Part shown: positions 47,595 through 56,126 of the stretch, one piece after another | How the letters are laid out: every line of letters starts with the position of its first letter | Numbering within the stretch: position 1 is the stretch's first letter | Origin: Pontibacter pamirensis | Lineage (GTDB): Bacteria; Bacteroidota; Bacteroidia; Cytophagales; Hymenobacteraceae | Length of the DNA: 64,000 nucleotides | NCBI RefSeq assembly: GCF_010015475.1 | Contig: NZ_SSNI01000001.1 | Coordinates: forward strand, 248,001-312,000 | Reading direction: 5' to 3' | The notes under the pieces: generated by a model | The model's database searches: none | What the model saw: the letters and a program-made list of their open reading frames with translations, nothing else | Told to the model about the DNA's origin: nothing | Program-made: the position numbers and the translations under genes

Positions 47595-48431
47595 TTAACC
47601 GATAGCTACACGCTTGAACTCAGTTACAGTCATGCCTTTATTGGTTTTGTCAAGCAACTGGGCAATTGAAAGAGAAGAGTCTTTTACGAACTCCTGGTTC
47701 AGCAAAGTATTTTCTTTGTAGAACTTGTTTAACTTACCCTGCGCAATCTTCTCAAGCATGGCTTCCGGCTTACCTTCGGCACGTGCCTGCTCTTTACCAA
47801 CTTCTATTTCACGCTGTACAGTCGCGGCATCAACGCCATCTTTGTCAACTGCAATTGGCTTCATGGCAGCAATCTGCATTGCTACGTCTTTACCAACTTC
47901 CGTTACTTCTTCTTTGCCACCCGTGTTTGTTAAGGCTACCAACACACCTAATTTACCGTTGGAGTGGTCGTAAGAAACAACTTTCTCAGCAGAAACAGTC
48001 TCGTAAGAAACTACATCAATTTTCTCACCAATTTTACCCATCAGGTCTGTGATGTGGTCCTGCAGCGGACGGCCATCAGCCTGAGGAGCTGCCAAAAGTT
48101 CTTCTTTAGAAGCTGCTTTTGTAGAAACGGCAACATCCAGCACCTGCTTCGCAAGCTTGCGGAAATCTTCTACTTTAGATACCGGCTCCGTTTCGCAGGC
48201 TACTGCTACTACTGTACCTGTCGTACCGTCTTCGCTTACCTGCGTCAGAACCATACCTTCAGAAGTAGCGTTGTCGGCACGCTTGTTTGCAATTTTCTGA
48301 CCTTGCTTACGCAGAATATCTTTAGCAGCTTCAAAGTCGCCGTTCGCTTCTGTAAGTGCCTTCTTGCAATCCATCATACCTGCTCCGGTTTCCTGACGGA
48401 GTTTGTTAACATCTTGTGCTGTAATAGCCAT
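47595..48431 (-). CDS. tsf: Elongation factor Ts
   Basis: 278 residues: ITAQDVNKLRQETGAGMMDC, KKALTEANGDFEAAKDILRK, VACETEPVSKVEDFRKLAKQ and QIAAMKPIAVDKDGVDA. EF-Ts recycles EF-Tu-GDP. The conserved TDF of the family is replaced by TEP, as in other Bacteroidota sequences I recall. It follows rpsB after 135 bases that contain a perfect hairpin. Confidence 0.97.
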   Translation of the reverse strand: MAITAQDVNKLRQETGAGMMDCKKALTEANGDFEAAKDILRKQGQKIANKRADNATSEGMVLTQVSEDGTTGTVVAVACETEPVSKVEDFRKLAKQVLDVAVSTKAASKEELLAAPQADGRPLQDHITDLMGKIGEKIDVVSYETVSAEKVVSYDHSNGKLGVLVALTNTGGKEEVTEVGKDVAMQIAAMKPIAVDKDGVDAATVQREIEVGKEQARAEGKPEAMLEKIAQGKLNKFYKENTLLNQEFVKDSSLSIAQLLDKTNKGMTVTEFKRVAIG

Positions 48432-48501
48432 GATTTTATAATTAAGAATTATGAATTAGTAATTAAAATTATTCCTGTGTTGGAGCCTGAACCCCTAAAA
48501 C

Positions 48502-48540
48502 AAACTGAACATTGAAGCAGCTGGGCTCAATGTTCAGTTT
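48502..48540 (-). terminator. Hairpin between rpsB and tsf
   Basis: A perfect 14-bp stem (48502-48515 with 48527-48540) around an 11-base loop; on the minus strand it is followed by TTTGTTTTA. It probably attenuates or ends rpsB transcription before tsf. Confidence 0.75.
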
Positions 48541-48566
48541 AGTATAGTGCAATATGAACTTTAAGC

Positions 48567-49334
48567 TTATTGCTCGTCAGCTTCTTGCTTTGCTTTGATG
48601 CCTTCTTCTTCAGAACGCTTACGCTCAGTTTCCTCTTTGTCCACTTTACGCTCAGACAAACCTTCTTCAATTGCCTTACCTACTAGTGATACGATAAGGG
48701 ACACAGACTTAGAAGCATCGTCATTTGCAGGGATTGGGAAGTCTACCAGCTCTGGGTTAGAGTTTGTATCGCAGATAGCGAAAACCGGTAGATTCAATTT
48801 CTGAGCCTCTTTTACCGCAATGTGCTCACGCTTTACGTCCACGATGAACAGCGCTGCAGGCAGTCTTGACAAGTCAGTGATACCACCAAGTACGCGATCA
48901 AGCTTCTCACGCTCACGGGAAAGCATTAGCTTTTCACGCTTTGCAAGGGCTTTAGACTGCTCAGGGTCTTTCATCATTTTGTCGATGGTAGACATCTTCT
49001 TCAGTGACTTACGCACAGTGGCGAAGTTCGTCAGCATACCACCTAACCAACGGTCAGTTACGTAGGGCATCTTCAGGCGTTTCGCCTCTTCAGATACAAT
49101 TTCCTGCGCTTGCTTTTTAGTAGCTACGAATAAAATCTTACGACCAGACTTCGCGATGTTCCTGATAGCAGCCGTAGCTTCATCAAGAGCAACCAGCGTT
49201 TTGTTCAGGTCAATAATGTGGATACCGTTTTTCTCCATGAAGATGTACGGTGCCATCTTCGGATCCCACTTGCGGGTAAGGTGGCCGAAATGCACACCTG
49301 CCTCAAGTAATTCTTTATAATTAGTACTAGCCAT
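48567..49334 (-). CDS. rpsB: 30S ribosomal protein S2
   Basis: 255 residues: KELLEAGVHFGHLTRKWDPK, MAPYIFMEKNGIHIIDLNKT, FVATKKQAQEIVSEEAKRL, YVTDRWLGGMLTNFATVRKS and FAICDTNSNPELVDFPIPAN. The C-terminal part is rich in Glu and Lys. S2 joins late in 30S assembly. It lies 21 bases after rpsI. Confidence 0.98.
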   Translation of the reverse strand: MASTNYKELLEAGVHFGHLTRKWDPKMAPYIFMEKNGIHIIDLNKTLVALDEATAAIRNIAKSGRKILFVATKKQAQEIVSEEAKRLKMPYVTDRWLGGMLTNFATVRKSLKKMSTIDKMMKDPEQSKALAKREKLMLSREREKLDRVLGGITDLSRLPAALFIVDVKREHIAVKEAQKLNLPVFAICDTNSNPELVDFPIPANDDASKSVSLIVSLVGKAIEEGLSERKVDKEETERKRSEEEGIKAKQEADEQ

Positions 49335-49355
49335 GTTGTAGATACACCTTTAAAA

Positions 49356-49742
49356 TTAACGTTTACTGAACTGGAATGAACGACGTGCTTTACGCTTACC
49401 GAACTTCTTACGCTCTACCATACGAGGGTCTCTCTTCATGAAACCTTCTGCCTTCAGAGCTGGCTTGTTCTCGCCGTTTTCTTCTACCAGTGCTTTAGAG
49501 ATAGCAAGTCTAAGTGCTTCAGCCTGGCCGCTTACACCACCACCTTTTATATTGGCTTTAATATCGTATTTGCCAATTGAATCCAAGGTTTTAAAGGGCT
49601 GATTCACAATAGTTTGAAGTACTTCACTCGGAAAGTATTCCTTGATATCTCTACCGTTAATAGTGATATTCCCTTGCCCAGGCGTCAGGTATATGCGCGC
49701 CACCGAGGTTTTTCTTCTACCAGATGTATTGATAACTTCCAT
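49356..49742 (-). CDS. rpsI: 30S ribosomal protein S9
   Basis: 128 residues: TSGRRKTSVARIYLTPGQGN, GGGVSGQAEALRLAISKALV and the C-terminal RDPRMVERKKFGKRKARRSF ending QFSKR, whose last Arg contacts P-site tRNA. It lies four bases after rplM. Confidence 0.98.
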   Translation of the reverse strand: MEVINTSGRRKTSVARIYLTPGQGNITINGRDIKEYFPSEVLQTIVNQPFKTLDSIGKYDIKANIKGGGVSGQAEALRLAISKALVEENGENKPALKAEGFMKRDPRMVERKKFGKRKARRSFQFSKR

Positions 49743-49746
49743 TAAA

Positions 49747-50196
49747 TTAAATATTGAGGGTTAGTTCTTTTGGTTGCTGTGCGGCAAAAGGATGCTCGCC
49801 TCCAGCAAATACGTGCAGATTGCGGAACATCTCACTGCCCAATCTGCTTTTAGGTAACATGCCTCGTACAGCACGCTCTACCAACAGTGTAGACGACTTC
49901 GCCTTCAGTTCGCGTGGAGAAGTTTTCTTCTGACCGCCTGGGTAACCAGTGTGTGTCAGGTAGTACTTCTGGTCCCACTTGCGGCCTGTAAAACGAGTGT
50001 CATCCGCATTGATGATGATCACGTTGTCTCCGCAGTCAGTGTTAGGAGTATACGAAGGCTTGTGTTTGCCTTTGAGGATCTTAGCAACTTCCGATGCTAC
50101 ACGACCCAAGCTTCCTTGCCCAGCATCCACAATCACCCAGCCTTTGTTGGCTGTCTTCTTGTTGACATACTGAGTTTTATAACTTAAATGATCCAT
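49747..50196 (-). CDS. rplM: 50S ribosomal protein L13
   Basis: 149 residues: WVIVDAGQGSLGRVASEVAK, ILKGKHKPSYTPNTDCGDNV, IIINADDTRFTGRKW, YLTHTGYPGGQKKTSPRELK and AVRGMLPKSRLGSEMFRNLH then VFAGGEHPF. L13 is an early assembly protein. It leads the minus-strand group rplM-rpsI-rpsB-tsf. Confidence 0.98.
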   Translation of the reverse strand: MDHLSYKTQYVNKKTANKGWVIVDAGQGSLGRVASEVAKILKGKHKPSYTPNTDCGDNVIIINADDTRFTGRKWDQKYYLTHTGYPGGQKKTSPRELKAKSSTLLVERAVRGMLPKSRLGSEMFRNLHVFAGGEHPFAAQQPKELTLNI

Positions 50197-50259
50197 TTTT
50201 GGTGGTTGTAAGCGATTTATTTATTTAATTATGATTCTTCAGTCATTGAAAAATGGACA

Positions 50260-50290
50260 CAAAGATAGAAGTTAATATTTGTATATGCAA
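50260..50290 (-). promoter_or_regulatory. Promoter of rplM-rpsI-rpsB
   Basis: On the minus strand, TTG (50290-50288) and TATCTTTG (50267-50260) are spaced by 20 bases, a full match to the phylum consensus, leaving a leader of about 55-60 bases before rplM. Confidence 0.75.
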
Positions 50291-50358
50291 TAGATTGTGA
50301 GAAATATGCTGTGTAACAGGCAAATAGTAAGAGCTGTAGGAGGGTATATAAATTAAAG

Positions 50359-50410
50359 TTACAGCAGAAAGGCTAATGAATCAGTTCGTTCATTAGCCTT
50401 TCTGCTGTAA
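50359..50410 (-). terminator. 22-bp perfect hairpin downstream of the M56 gene
   Basis: 50359-50380 pairs without mismatch with 50389-50410 around an eight-base loop (TCAGTTCG). It lies 7 bases after the M56 stop codon (minus strand) and also upstream of the rplM promoter, so it insulates the two units. Confidence 0.8.
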
Positions 50411-50416
50411 TATATA

Positions 50417-52147
50417 TTAGTTACCATCGCTTCTTACTGGCGGAGGTGGAGGAGGAAGCTTAAGCAGTTTGCCGTACCTGTTTTCGACAGTGGAAATGCT
50501 CTTTTCATCATTTAAATCATAAATCTCCGAGCCACCGGACTTGAAAAACATGATGATAGTGTTTTCTGGAGAGTCACCTTTTTCTCTTATAATCCAGCCT
50601 ACACGGTCCACCTCTGGATTCTTTTTTAGGAAGTTTTTATAATCTTCAGGGGCAGTGGATGCATCAGGTACATATACTTCAACACTAGGAATTACTTCTG
50701 GTGGCAATTGTTGCCCGGCAGGAGCAGGTGATGGCGGCGCTGGAAGCTCTCCATACTTGGCTTCAGCAGCGGAAACGCTTTTTTCATCATTTAAATCATA
50801 CGCGTCTATTTCTCCAGATTTGAAATTCATAAAAATTTGAATTTCTGGAGAGCCATCTGTTATTTTTATCTCCCATCTCACATGTTCCACCTCAGGGTTC
50901 CGTTTTAGGAAGTTTTTATAATCTTCAGGGGCAGTGGATGCATCAGGTACATACACATGGACATCAGGAATTACTTCTGGTGGCAACTGTTGCCCTACAA
51001 GAGCAGGTGGCGGCGGCGGCGGTAGCGCAGGCAGTTCACCGTACTTGCCTTTGGCTGCAGCTACACTTCTGCTATCGTTCAAGTCATACACTTCGGCGCT
51101 GCCGGATTTCAGGGAGATGACCATCTTATTTATGTCATGGGGCATCCAGCTTACGCTCTTTACGGTTGGATTCCGTTTTAAGAAGGTCTTTTGGTCTTCT
51201 GGTAAGTCAGGTTCGTTCTGAGCAGGTTCATCTGTTCTGACTTCCGTAACTACCCGTTTGATGGTTGTGGCTTGCTTTTGTGCAGCACCAGTAGAGAACA
51301 GCAGAAGAGCAGTTGCAACCGGAATTATTGTCAGAAACTTCAGCAGATGTGTTCTGGTACTCGGCCTTTTGTTCATCATAATAATTCTTCGTTTTAATGA
51401 TGGAAAATTAAACTGATTGGCGAGCTGCGGTTCAGATGTGCCTGCAGCTTTCAGGAGGAGGTACTGATACTTCTTTCTGTCTGTTCCGGCGCTCATGACA
51501 TGCTGGTCGGCAATAAACTCAAGGTTTTCTTTTATAGCCTTTTTCAACAGCCACCCTCCAGGGTTAAACCAGTAAAGCAGTGTGCTCAGCTCCGCCAGCA
51601 GCACATCCAGGGTGTGCCACCCGTTCACATGGATTTGCTCATGCCGGAGTATAGATTCTAATTCTTCTGCTTTATGTTGTACCGGGTTCAGGTAAATGGT
51701 TTGCCAGAAAGAAAAGGCTTCCCTGATGCCGCTGATCTTTCTAAAGTCTATTCCCTGATAAGAGGCAGGTTCAGAAGCACGGTGTATAGCGGAGAGCGAT
51801 AGAAACTGCAGTATTAACCTTCCTGCCATTACAACGGTGCCAAACCAGAACAGCATGACTGGTATGAGCCAGTAGTCAAACGCTGTAGTTTGCTCAGGTG
51901 TGGCGGTAATGGTGGGAGCCCAGGAGGGTATGGCAGCATACTTATAGCTTACCATTAGCTCCTCGCGCTGGCTGAGCAGCACAGACATATTGATGAATGG
52001 GTACAGGAAAGAGAAAAGCATACCAAACACCAGGAACAGGCGGTTCAGATGATAGAAGGTCAGCCGCCGCAGCACGAAGTAGTAGGCCAGGTAAAAGAGC
52101 AGCAGTGCTATGTTTACTTTAAGCAGGTATAGGATCAGGGCTGGCAT
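50417..52147 (-). CDS. M56 (BlaR1-like) membrane metallopeptidase with three C-terminal repeats
   Basis: 576 residues. Membrane helices at about 3-28, 33-52, 90-118 and 265-285. The cytoplasmic zinc peptidase motif is HEQIH at 169-173, with ENLEFIADQHV as the probable third-ligand helix. After the last helix, three repeats of about 93 residues each contain FLKRNPEV..W, a KSG..EIYDLNDEKSV core and KYGELPAPPP; two share 51 identical bases (50624-50674 and 50903-50953). BlaR1 proteins sense a ligand outside and cleave the BlaI repressor; the penicillin-sensor domain is replaced here by the repeats. It forms an operon with the upstream BlaI gene. Confidence 0.85.
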   Translation of the reverse strand: MPALILYLLKVNIALLLFYLAYYFVLRRLTFYHLNRLFLVFGMLFSFLYPFINMSVLLSQREELMVSYKYAAIPSWAPTITATPEQTTAFDYWLIPVMLFWFGTVVMAGRLILQFLSLSAIHRASEPASYQGIDFRKISGIREAFSFWQTIYLNPVQHKAEELESILRHEQIHVNGWHTLDVLLAELSTLLYWFNPGGWLLKKAIKENLEFIADQHVMSAGTDRKKYQYLLLKAAGTSEPQLANQFNFPSLKRRIIMMNKRPSTRTHLLKFLTIIPVATALLLFSTGAAQKQATTIKRVVTEVRTDEPAQNEPDLPEDQKTFLKRNPTVKSVSWMPHDINKMVISLKSGSAEVYDLNDSRSVAAAKGKYGELPALPPPPPPALVGQQLPPEVIPDVHVYVPDASTAPEDYKNFLKRNPEVEHVRWEIKITDGSPEIQIFMNFKSGEIDAYDLNDEKSVSAAEAKYGELPAPPSPAPAGQQLPPEVIPSVEVYVPDASTAPEDYKNFLKKNPEVDRVGWIIREKGDSPENTIIMFFKSGGSEIYDLNDEKSISTVENRYGKLLKLPPPPPPVRSDGN

Positions 52148-52148
52148 A

Positions 52149-52514
52149 TCATTCTGATTTTTTGTTCTCGATCATGTCTATAATCTCTTTCAGTTCCTCT
52201 GCGCTTATCTGCTTTTCCTTCGCAAAAAACGCCACCAAATCCTTGTAGGAGCTTTTGAAATAGTCTCCTACAAAGCCTCTCATAAACTTTCTCTTATAAT
52301 CCTCTTCCTTTATAAGGGGAGCATAGCGGTAGGTGTTTCCCAGCTTTTCACTTGAGAGATATTCTTTCTTCTCCAGGTTCTTTACCGTGGAGGCGAGGGT
52401 AGTATAGGGCGGTTTGGGTTCCGGGAGCTTCTCCAGGAAATCTTTTATGAAGCCGCCATTCAATGCCCATATTACCTGCATGACCTCCTCCTCTTGCTGC
52501 GTTAGCTTTTCCAT
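52149..52514 (-). CDS. BlaI/MecI family transcriptional repressor
   Basis: 121 residues. A winged helix (LTQQEEEVMQVIWALNGGFI, PPYTTLASTVKNLEKKEYLS and GNTYRYAPLIKEEDYKRKFM) is followed by a helical dimerisation part. These repressors are cleaved by the M56 peptidase encoded next to them; the two genes are separated by a single base. A double inverted-repeat operator begins one base before its start codon, so it is almost certainly autoregulated. Confidence 0.92.
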   Translation of the reverse strand: MEKLTQQEEEVMQVIWALNGGFIKDFLEKLPEPKPPYTTLASTVKNLEKKEYLSSEKLGNTYRYAPLIKEEDYKRKFMRGFVGDYFKSSYKDLVAFFAKEKQISAEELKEIIDMIENKKSE

Positions 52515-52515
52515 A

Positions 52516-52557
52516 TAATTACGATGTTTTCGTATACTTACGAAAGTATCGTAATTA
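52516..52557 (-). promoter_or_regulatory. Twin BlaI operators
   Basis: Two copies of TACGA-N5-TCGTA (52520-52534 and 52539-52553) lie 4 bases apart, centre to centre 19 bases, and together form a larger near-perfect palindrome (17 of 19 positions pair). They sit directly before the BlaI start, where repression of its own promoter is expected. A -7-like GTAATTTG lies just upstream (52572-52565). Confidence 0.75.
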
Positions 52558-52740
52558 AAGTAAGCAAATTACTTGATATATTTTTCAAGATGTGTTCAAA
52601 AGCGACTTAGCCGTGATTATCGGTGGAAACTAAAGCACATTAAAAGGTGAAAGCAGCTAATCGTTGATTATAAAAAGTGGTGGCATAAGGTGTAGAATAA
52701 AGGATATTAGGATTTTATCAGAAATATCCTGAATATAACT

Positions 52741-53985
52741 ATGACGCTGAAAAATATTATGCTCAAGAAAATCTACCTCTCCTTCTCGTTGGCAGTCCAG
52801 AACATACGTTCGCGTTTGTTTCATACTTTGCTGTCCATACTCGGTATTGTGATAGGCGTTGCTGCCCTGGTTACCGTGCTTTCCCTAATAGACGGTATGG
52901 AGAAGTATGCACAGGAGCAAATCACGAATACCACTTCACTTAAAGCCATCTTCATTCGAACAGAAACCACCAGGCTTGTCAATAATCTGCGGCTCAAGAA
53001 GGAGACATATGCTTATTTAGATCACGAAAAATTCAAGAAACTGGCTGCAGCGCTCACACATCCGGCGAAAGCTTATATGCAGACGAAGCAGGCAAGTGAG
53101 GTAAAGATTCTTGATAATGGTGCCACTATGGGTGCCTCTGTAATAGGTTCAATGGCCAGTTTTCCGCCCAATATGCACATAGCGCATGGTGAATTTTACA
53201 CAGCAGATGATGTGAACAGACAAAGCCAGGTGGGTTTTGTGAATCATCTTTTTGCTGAGCAGGCAATGGGTGAAGATGCTGCAACGCAACTCATCGGAAA
53301 AACAATAGCCTACAAAGACAAAGCATTAAAAGTAGTAGGCGTCCTGGAGCAGGATGAGTCACGGGCTCCTGAGCTGTTTATCCCTATTACCCTGTTCTCA
53401 CAGGAGGAGTTAAAAGAAAACCCGCCGCTCTGTGTTTTGGAAGCAGACAATGTGGAGCATGTCCAGGACTTAAAGGGGCAGGCTGAGAGCTGGCTGAAAG
53501 CAAACCTTGCTGGTGATACAAATGATTTTAATGTTGCAACAAATGAAGCCAGAGTAAAGCAGGCAGCCAGGGGCTTTATGCTCTTTAGGGTGGTGATGGG
53601 CTTGATTGTAGGAATATCTGTTGTGGTAGGTGGCGTAGGGGTGATGAATGTACTGTTGATATCTGTAACAGAACGTACCGTCGAGATTGGTGTAAGAAAA
53701 GCAATGGGCGCCAAGAAGAAAGACATCTTGTTGCAGTTTCTTGCTGAGTCCGTTACGGTGTCACTACTTGGTAGCTTGCTGGGGCTGATGCTCGGTATAC
53801 TGGCTACACTTGCTATCGTACCAATCATCAAGGCACTGGCAGACGTTCCTTTTCAGGCGGCTTACACAATAGATACTTTCCTGATTATTTCAGTCATTGC
53901 TATTATCGTAGGAGTAGTATTCGGAACTTATCCTGCCACTAGGGCCGCAAAGCTGGATCCTGTAGAAGCCATCAGAAGAGAGTAG
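52741..53985 (+). CDS. ABC transporter permease, MacB/FtsX type
   Basis: 414 residues; ATG at 52741 or 52759. TM1 at about 30-52 follows NIRSRLFHTLLSILGIVIGV; a periplasmic MacB-like core domain of about 200 residues follows; then three helices near 278-302, 330-355 and 375-400, ending with the family's TYPATRAAKLDPVEAIRRE. Such permeases pair with an ATPase (MacB/LolD type), which is not encoded here. Substrate unknown. Confidence 0.85.
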   Translation: MTLKNIMLKKIYLSFSLAVQNIRSRLFHTLLSILGIVIGVAALVTVLSLIDGMEKYAQEQITNTTSLKAIFIRTETTRLVNNLRLKKETYAYLDHEKFKKLAAALTHPAKAYMQTKQASEVKILDNGATMGASVIGSMASFPPNMHIAHGEFYTADDVNRQSQVGFVNHLFAEQAMGEDAATQLIGKTIAYKDKALKVVGVLEQDESRAPELFIPITLFSQEELKENPPLCVLEADNVEHVQDLKGQAESWLKANLAGDTNDFNVATNEARVKQAARGFMLFRVVMGLIVGISVVVGGVGVMNVLLISVTERTVEIGVRKAMGAKKKDILLQFLAESVTVSLLGSLLGLMLGILATLAIVPIIKALADVPFQAAYTIDTFLIISVIAIIVGVVFGTYPATRAAKLDPVEAIRRE

Positions 53986-54013
53986 TTATTTTAAAAACCT
54001 GAACCTGTTTACG

Positions 54014-54994
54014 ATGAAAGCAATACTTGTTAAAGAGCCGGGAGGGCCAGAGCAACTGTATATAGGAAAATACGAAAAGCCACTGCCAAACCCGTACGAG
54101 CTGCTGGTGCGGGTGCATGCCACCGCTTTAAACCGAGCCGACACACTGCAGCGGCAGGGGAAATACCCGCCTCCCAAGGGCGCTAGTTCTATACTGGGCC
54201 TGGAGATAGCGGGTGAGGTAGTAGAAGCTGGCATTAGCTGCAAGCAGTTCAAAAAGGGTGATAAAGTATTTGGCTTGTTGCCAGGCGGCGGCTATGCCGA
54301 GTATGCCATCATACACGAAGAAATGGCCATGCCTGTGCCGGAGAACCTAAGCATGGAAGAAGCCGCAGCCATACCAGAGGTGTTTCTAACAGCCTATCAG
54401 GCGCTGGTGTGGCTGGGCAGGCTACACCCCGGAGAACGGGTGCTAGTTCATGCGGGAGCAAGTGGTGTGGGCACGGCAGGCATACAGCTGGCGCGGGCGC
54501 TAAAGGCGGAGGTACTGGTAACGGCATCGGAGCAGAAACTGCAGGCTTGTCTTGATTTGGGAGCAAACAAAGCCATCAACTACAAAGAAGTCGATTTCAA
54601 GGATGCCGTGCTGGCGCATACTAACAGTGAAGGTGTAGATGTGATTGTGGATTTCATTGCAGGGCCATACTTTAAACCCAACATTGAATGCCTGCGCCTG
54701 GACGGGCGCCTGGTGCTGCTTGCCAGCCTGGGCGGCGGCAAAGTAGATGAGCTTGATCTGCGCACAATACTAATGAAGCGCCTGCACATCATGGGCTCCA
54801 CCCTGCGCTCCCGCACGCTTGGGTACCAGATGAAGCTGACGGAAGAGATGTGGCGCTTTGCCAAACCGCACTTTGCGAGTGGCCAGATAAAGCCTGTTAT
54901 CGACACTGTTTTCGACTGGCAGCAGGCAGCAGACGCACACCGCTACATGGAGGAAAACAAGAACATCGGTAAAATTGTGCTGCGGATTAATTAG
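54014..54994 (+). CDS. Zinc-free quinone oxidoreductase, MDR family
   Basis: 326 residues of the medium-chain dehydrogenase/reductase superfamily, PIG3/QOR group. The GroES-like N domain (VRVHATALNRADTLQRQGKY) is followed by a Rossmann domain with VHAGASGVGTAGIQLARAL. Zinc ligands are absent. Relatives reduce quinones with NADPH. It lies 28 bases after the permease gene, perhaps by chance. Confidence 0.88.
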   Translation: MKAILVKEPGGPEQLYIGKYEKPLPNPYELLVRVHATALNRADTLQRQGKYPPPKGASSILGLEIAGEVVEAGISCKQFKKGDKVFGLLPGGGYAEYAIIHEEMAMPVPENLSMEEAAAIPEVFLTAYQALVWLGRLHPGERVLVHAGASGVGTAGIQLARALKAEVLVTASEQKLQACLDLGANKAINYKEVDFKDAVLAHTNSEGVDVIVDFIAGPYFKPNIECLRLDGRLVLLASLGGGKVDELDLRTILMKRLHIMGSTLRSRTLGYQMKLTEEMWRFAKPHFASGQIKPVIDTVFDWQQAADAHRYMEENKNIGKIVLRIN

Positions 54995-54996
54995 AT

Positions 54997-55032
54997 AAAG
55001 GACTGTTAGATGAAGGAAAAAGGACAAAAGAC
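54997..55032 (+). repeat. GGAC-type short intergenic repeat, copy 2
   Basis: AAAGGACTGTTAGATGAAGG then AAAAAGGACAAAAGAC. Its inner part (55019-55031) is a perfect 13-bp inverted repeat with 55077-55089 in copy 3, so the two copies can form a hairpin that may end both flanking convergent genes. Confidence 0.5.
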
Positions 55033-55076
55033 TAGAGGAGTGTAGGTGCACTTATACCAAGCACAGCTACTTTAAT

Positions 55077-55116
55077 TCTTTTGTCCTTTGTCTATTTATC
55101 CTTTGTCCAATAGTCC
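55077..55116 (-). repeat. GGAC-type short intergenic repeat, copy 3 (inverted)
   Basis: Read on the minus strand: GGACTATTGGACAAAGGAT then AAATAGACAAAGGACAAAAGA. It is the mirror partner of copy 2. Confidence 0.5.
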
Positions 55117-55121
55117 ACACA

Positions 55122-55838
55122 TCAATGTGCTCGAAGCTGCTTAACCAGCACAGCAAAATCTTTCGGGTACGGCGCCTCTACTTTCACGGGCTCCCCGTTC
55201 ATCAGCACAAAACCCAGGTTAAACGAGTGCAGGGCGAAACGTTTGATCAGGGGCAGCTCCTCTGTTTGCTGCTTCAGGTTATAATGCTTTTTAGGCTTCA
55301 GGCTGCTGAGGTATAAGGGTTCACCTCCATACAAAGCATCGTTCACTATAGGGGCCTTCAGATAAGCCAGGTGCACCCGTATCTGGTGCAGGCGGCCAGT
55401 AATCGGAAGGCACTCTACAAGGGTATGGCGGTTAAAAATCTCTAGGGTGTTGAAGTACGTTTCAGCAGGTTTGCCCTCTGGCGATAACCTGGCTACTCCT
55501 TTAGCACTTGGCGAAATGGAACGGTTTACCAACTGCTCCTCAAACTTATGTGTACCCCAGGCTACGGCATGGTATACTTTGTACACCTCGCGCGCCTCGA
55601 ACTGCATCGAGAGGTGGCGGTAAGCTTCCGGGTTCTTTGCAAATGCCAGGCAGCCCGATGTGTCTTTATCCAGGCGGTGGCAGGCTTGCAGGTCAGGACT
55701 ATACTGGCGGGCAATCTTGAGTAGGTTTGTGGTATTGGGTGTGCGGTCTTCCAGCGTCGATAGAAACGGTGGCTTGTTTACCACAATAAAATCCTCGTTC
55801 TCGAATATAATCAGGTCTTTAAAAACCGGGTACTTCAT
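55122..55838 (-). CDS. RluA-family pseudouridine synthase
   Basis: 238 residues. IIFENEDFIVVNKPPFLSTL, the catalytic Asp in CHRLDKDTSGCLAFAKNPEA, EVYKVYHAVAWGTHKFEEQL and the C-terminal ITGRLHQIRVHLAYLKAPIV define the family. No S4 domain is present, which fits the RluA/TruC branch acting on rRNA or tRNA. The exact target is unknown. Confidence 0.92.
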   Translation of the reverse strand: MKYPVFKDLIIFENEDFIVVNKPPFLSTLEDRTPNTTNLLKIARQYSPDLQACHRLDKDTSGCLAFAKNPEAYRHLSMQFEAREVYKVYHAVAWGTHKFEEQLVNRSISPSAKGVARLSPEGKPAETYFNTLEIFNRHTLVECLPITGRLHQIRVHLAYLKAPIVNDALYGGEPLYLSSLKPKKHYNLKQQTEELPLIKRFALHSFNLGFVLMNGEPVKVEAPYPKDFAVLVKQLRAH

Positions 55839-56126
55839 GTGTGTTATACTATAAAATCAGGTACAGCTATAGTGTACAGCTGTGCGTGCTGCAAAGATAC
55901 GGAAATTTGACGTGCGCTGTATTTTGTGTGCGTGTACGGCAGGTGAGGTACTTTGTAAAGGGTGGTTATTTGCCGCTTATGTTCTGGTTACCCCTTCTTC
56001 TAGGACCCCGGATTCAATTCGTCACATCTTTTTAGGTGTTCATCACATTTAGTTTTTAATGCTCTAAACGTTGACTAACCTTGCTCATATTAAGTCTGAG
56101 TATCACATAGCTTATACTTTACTATT
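55839..56126. other. Gap without recognisable gene
   Basis: 288 bases between divergent genes. I see no TAnnTTTG box, no strong hairpin and no coding frame with family resemblance. Promoters for both flanking genes must lie here. Confidence 0.5.

Noticed and set aside
47666..48515. Plus-strand frames of 82-183 codons opposite tsf
   Set aside because: They are shadows of tsf on the other strand, rich in Leu, Cys and His without any family pattern.
50417..51240. The threefold repeats as a CRISPR or mobile array
   Set aside because: The repeats are in frame within one protein with a 279-base period and diverged copies; they are protein modules.
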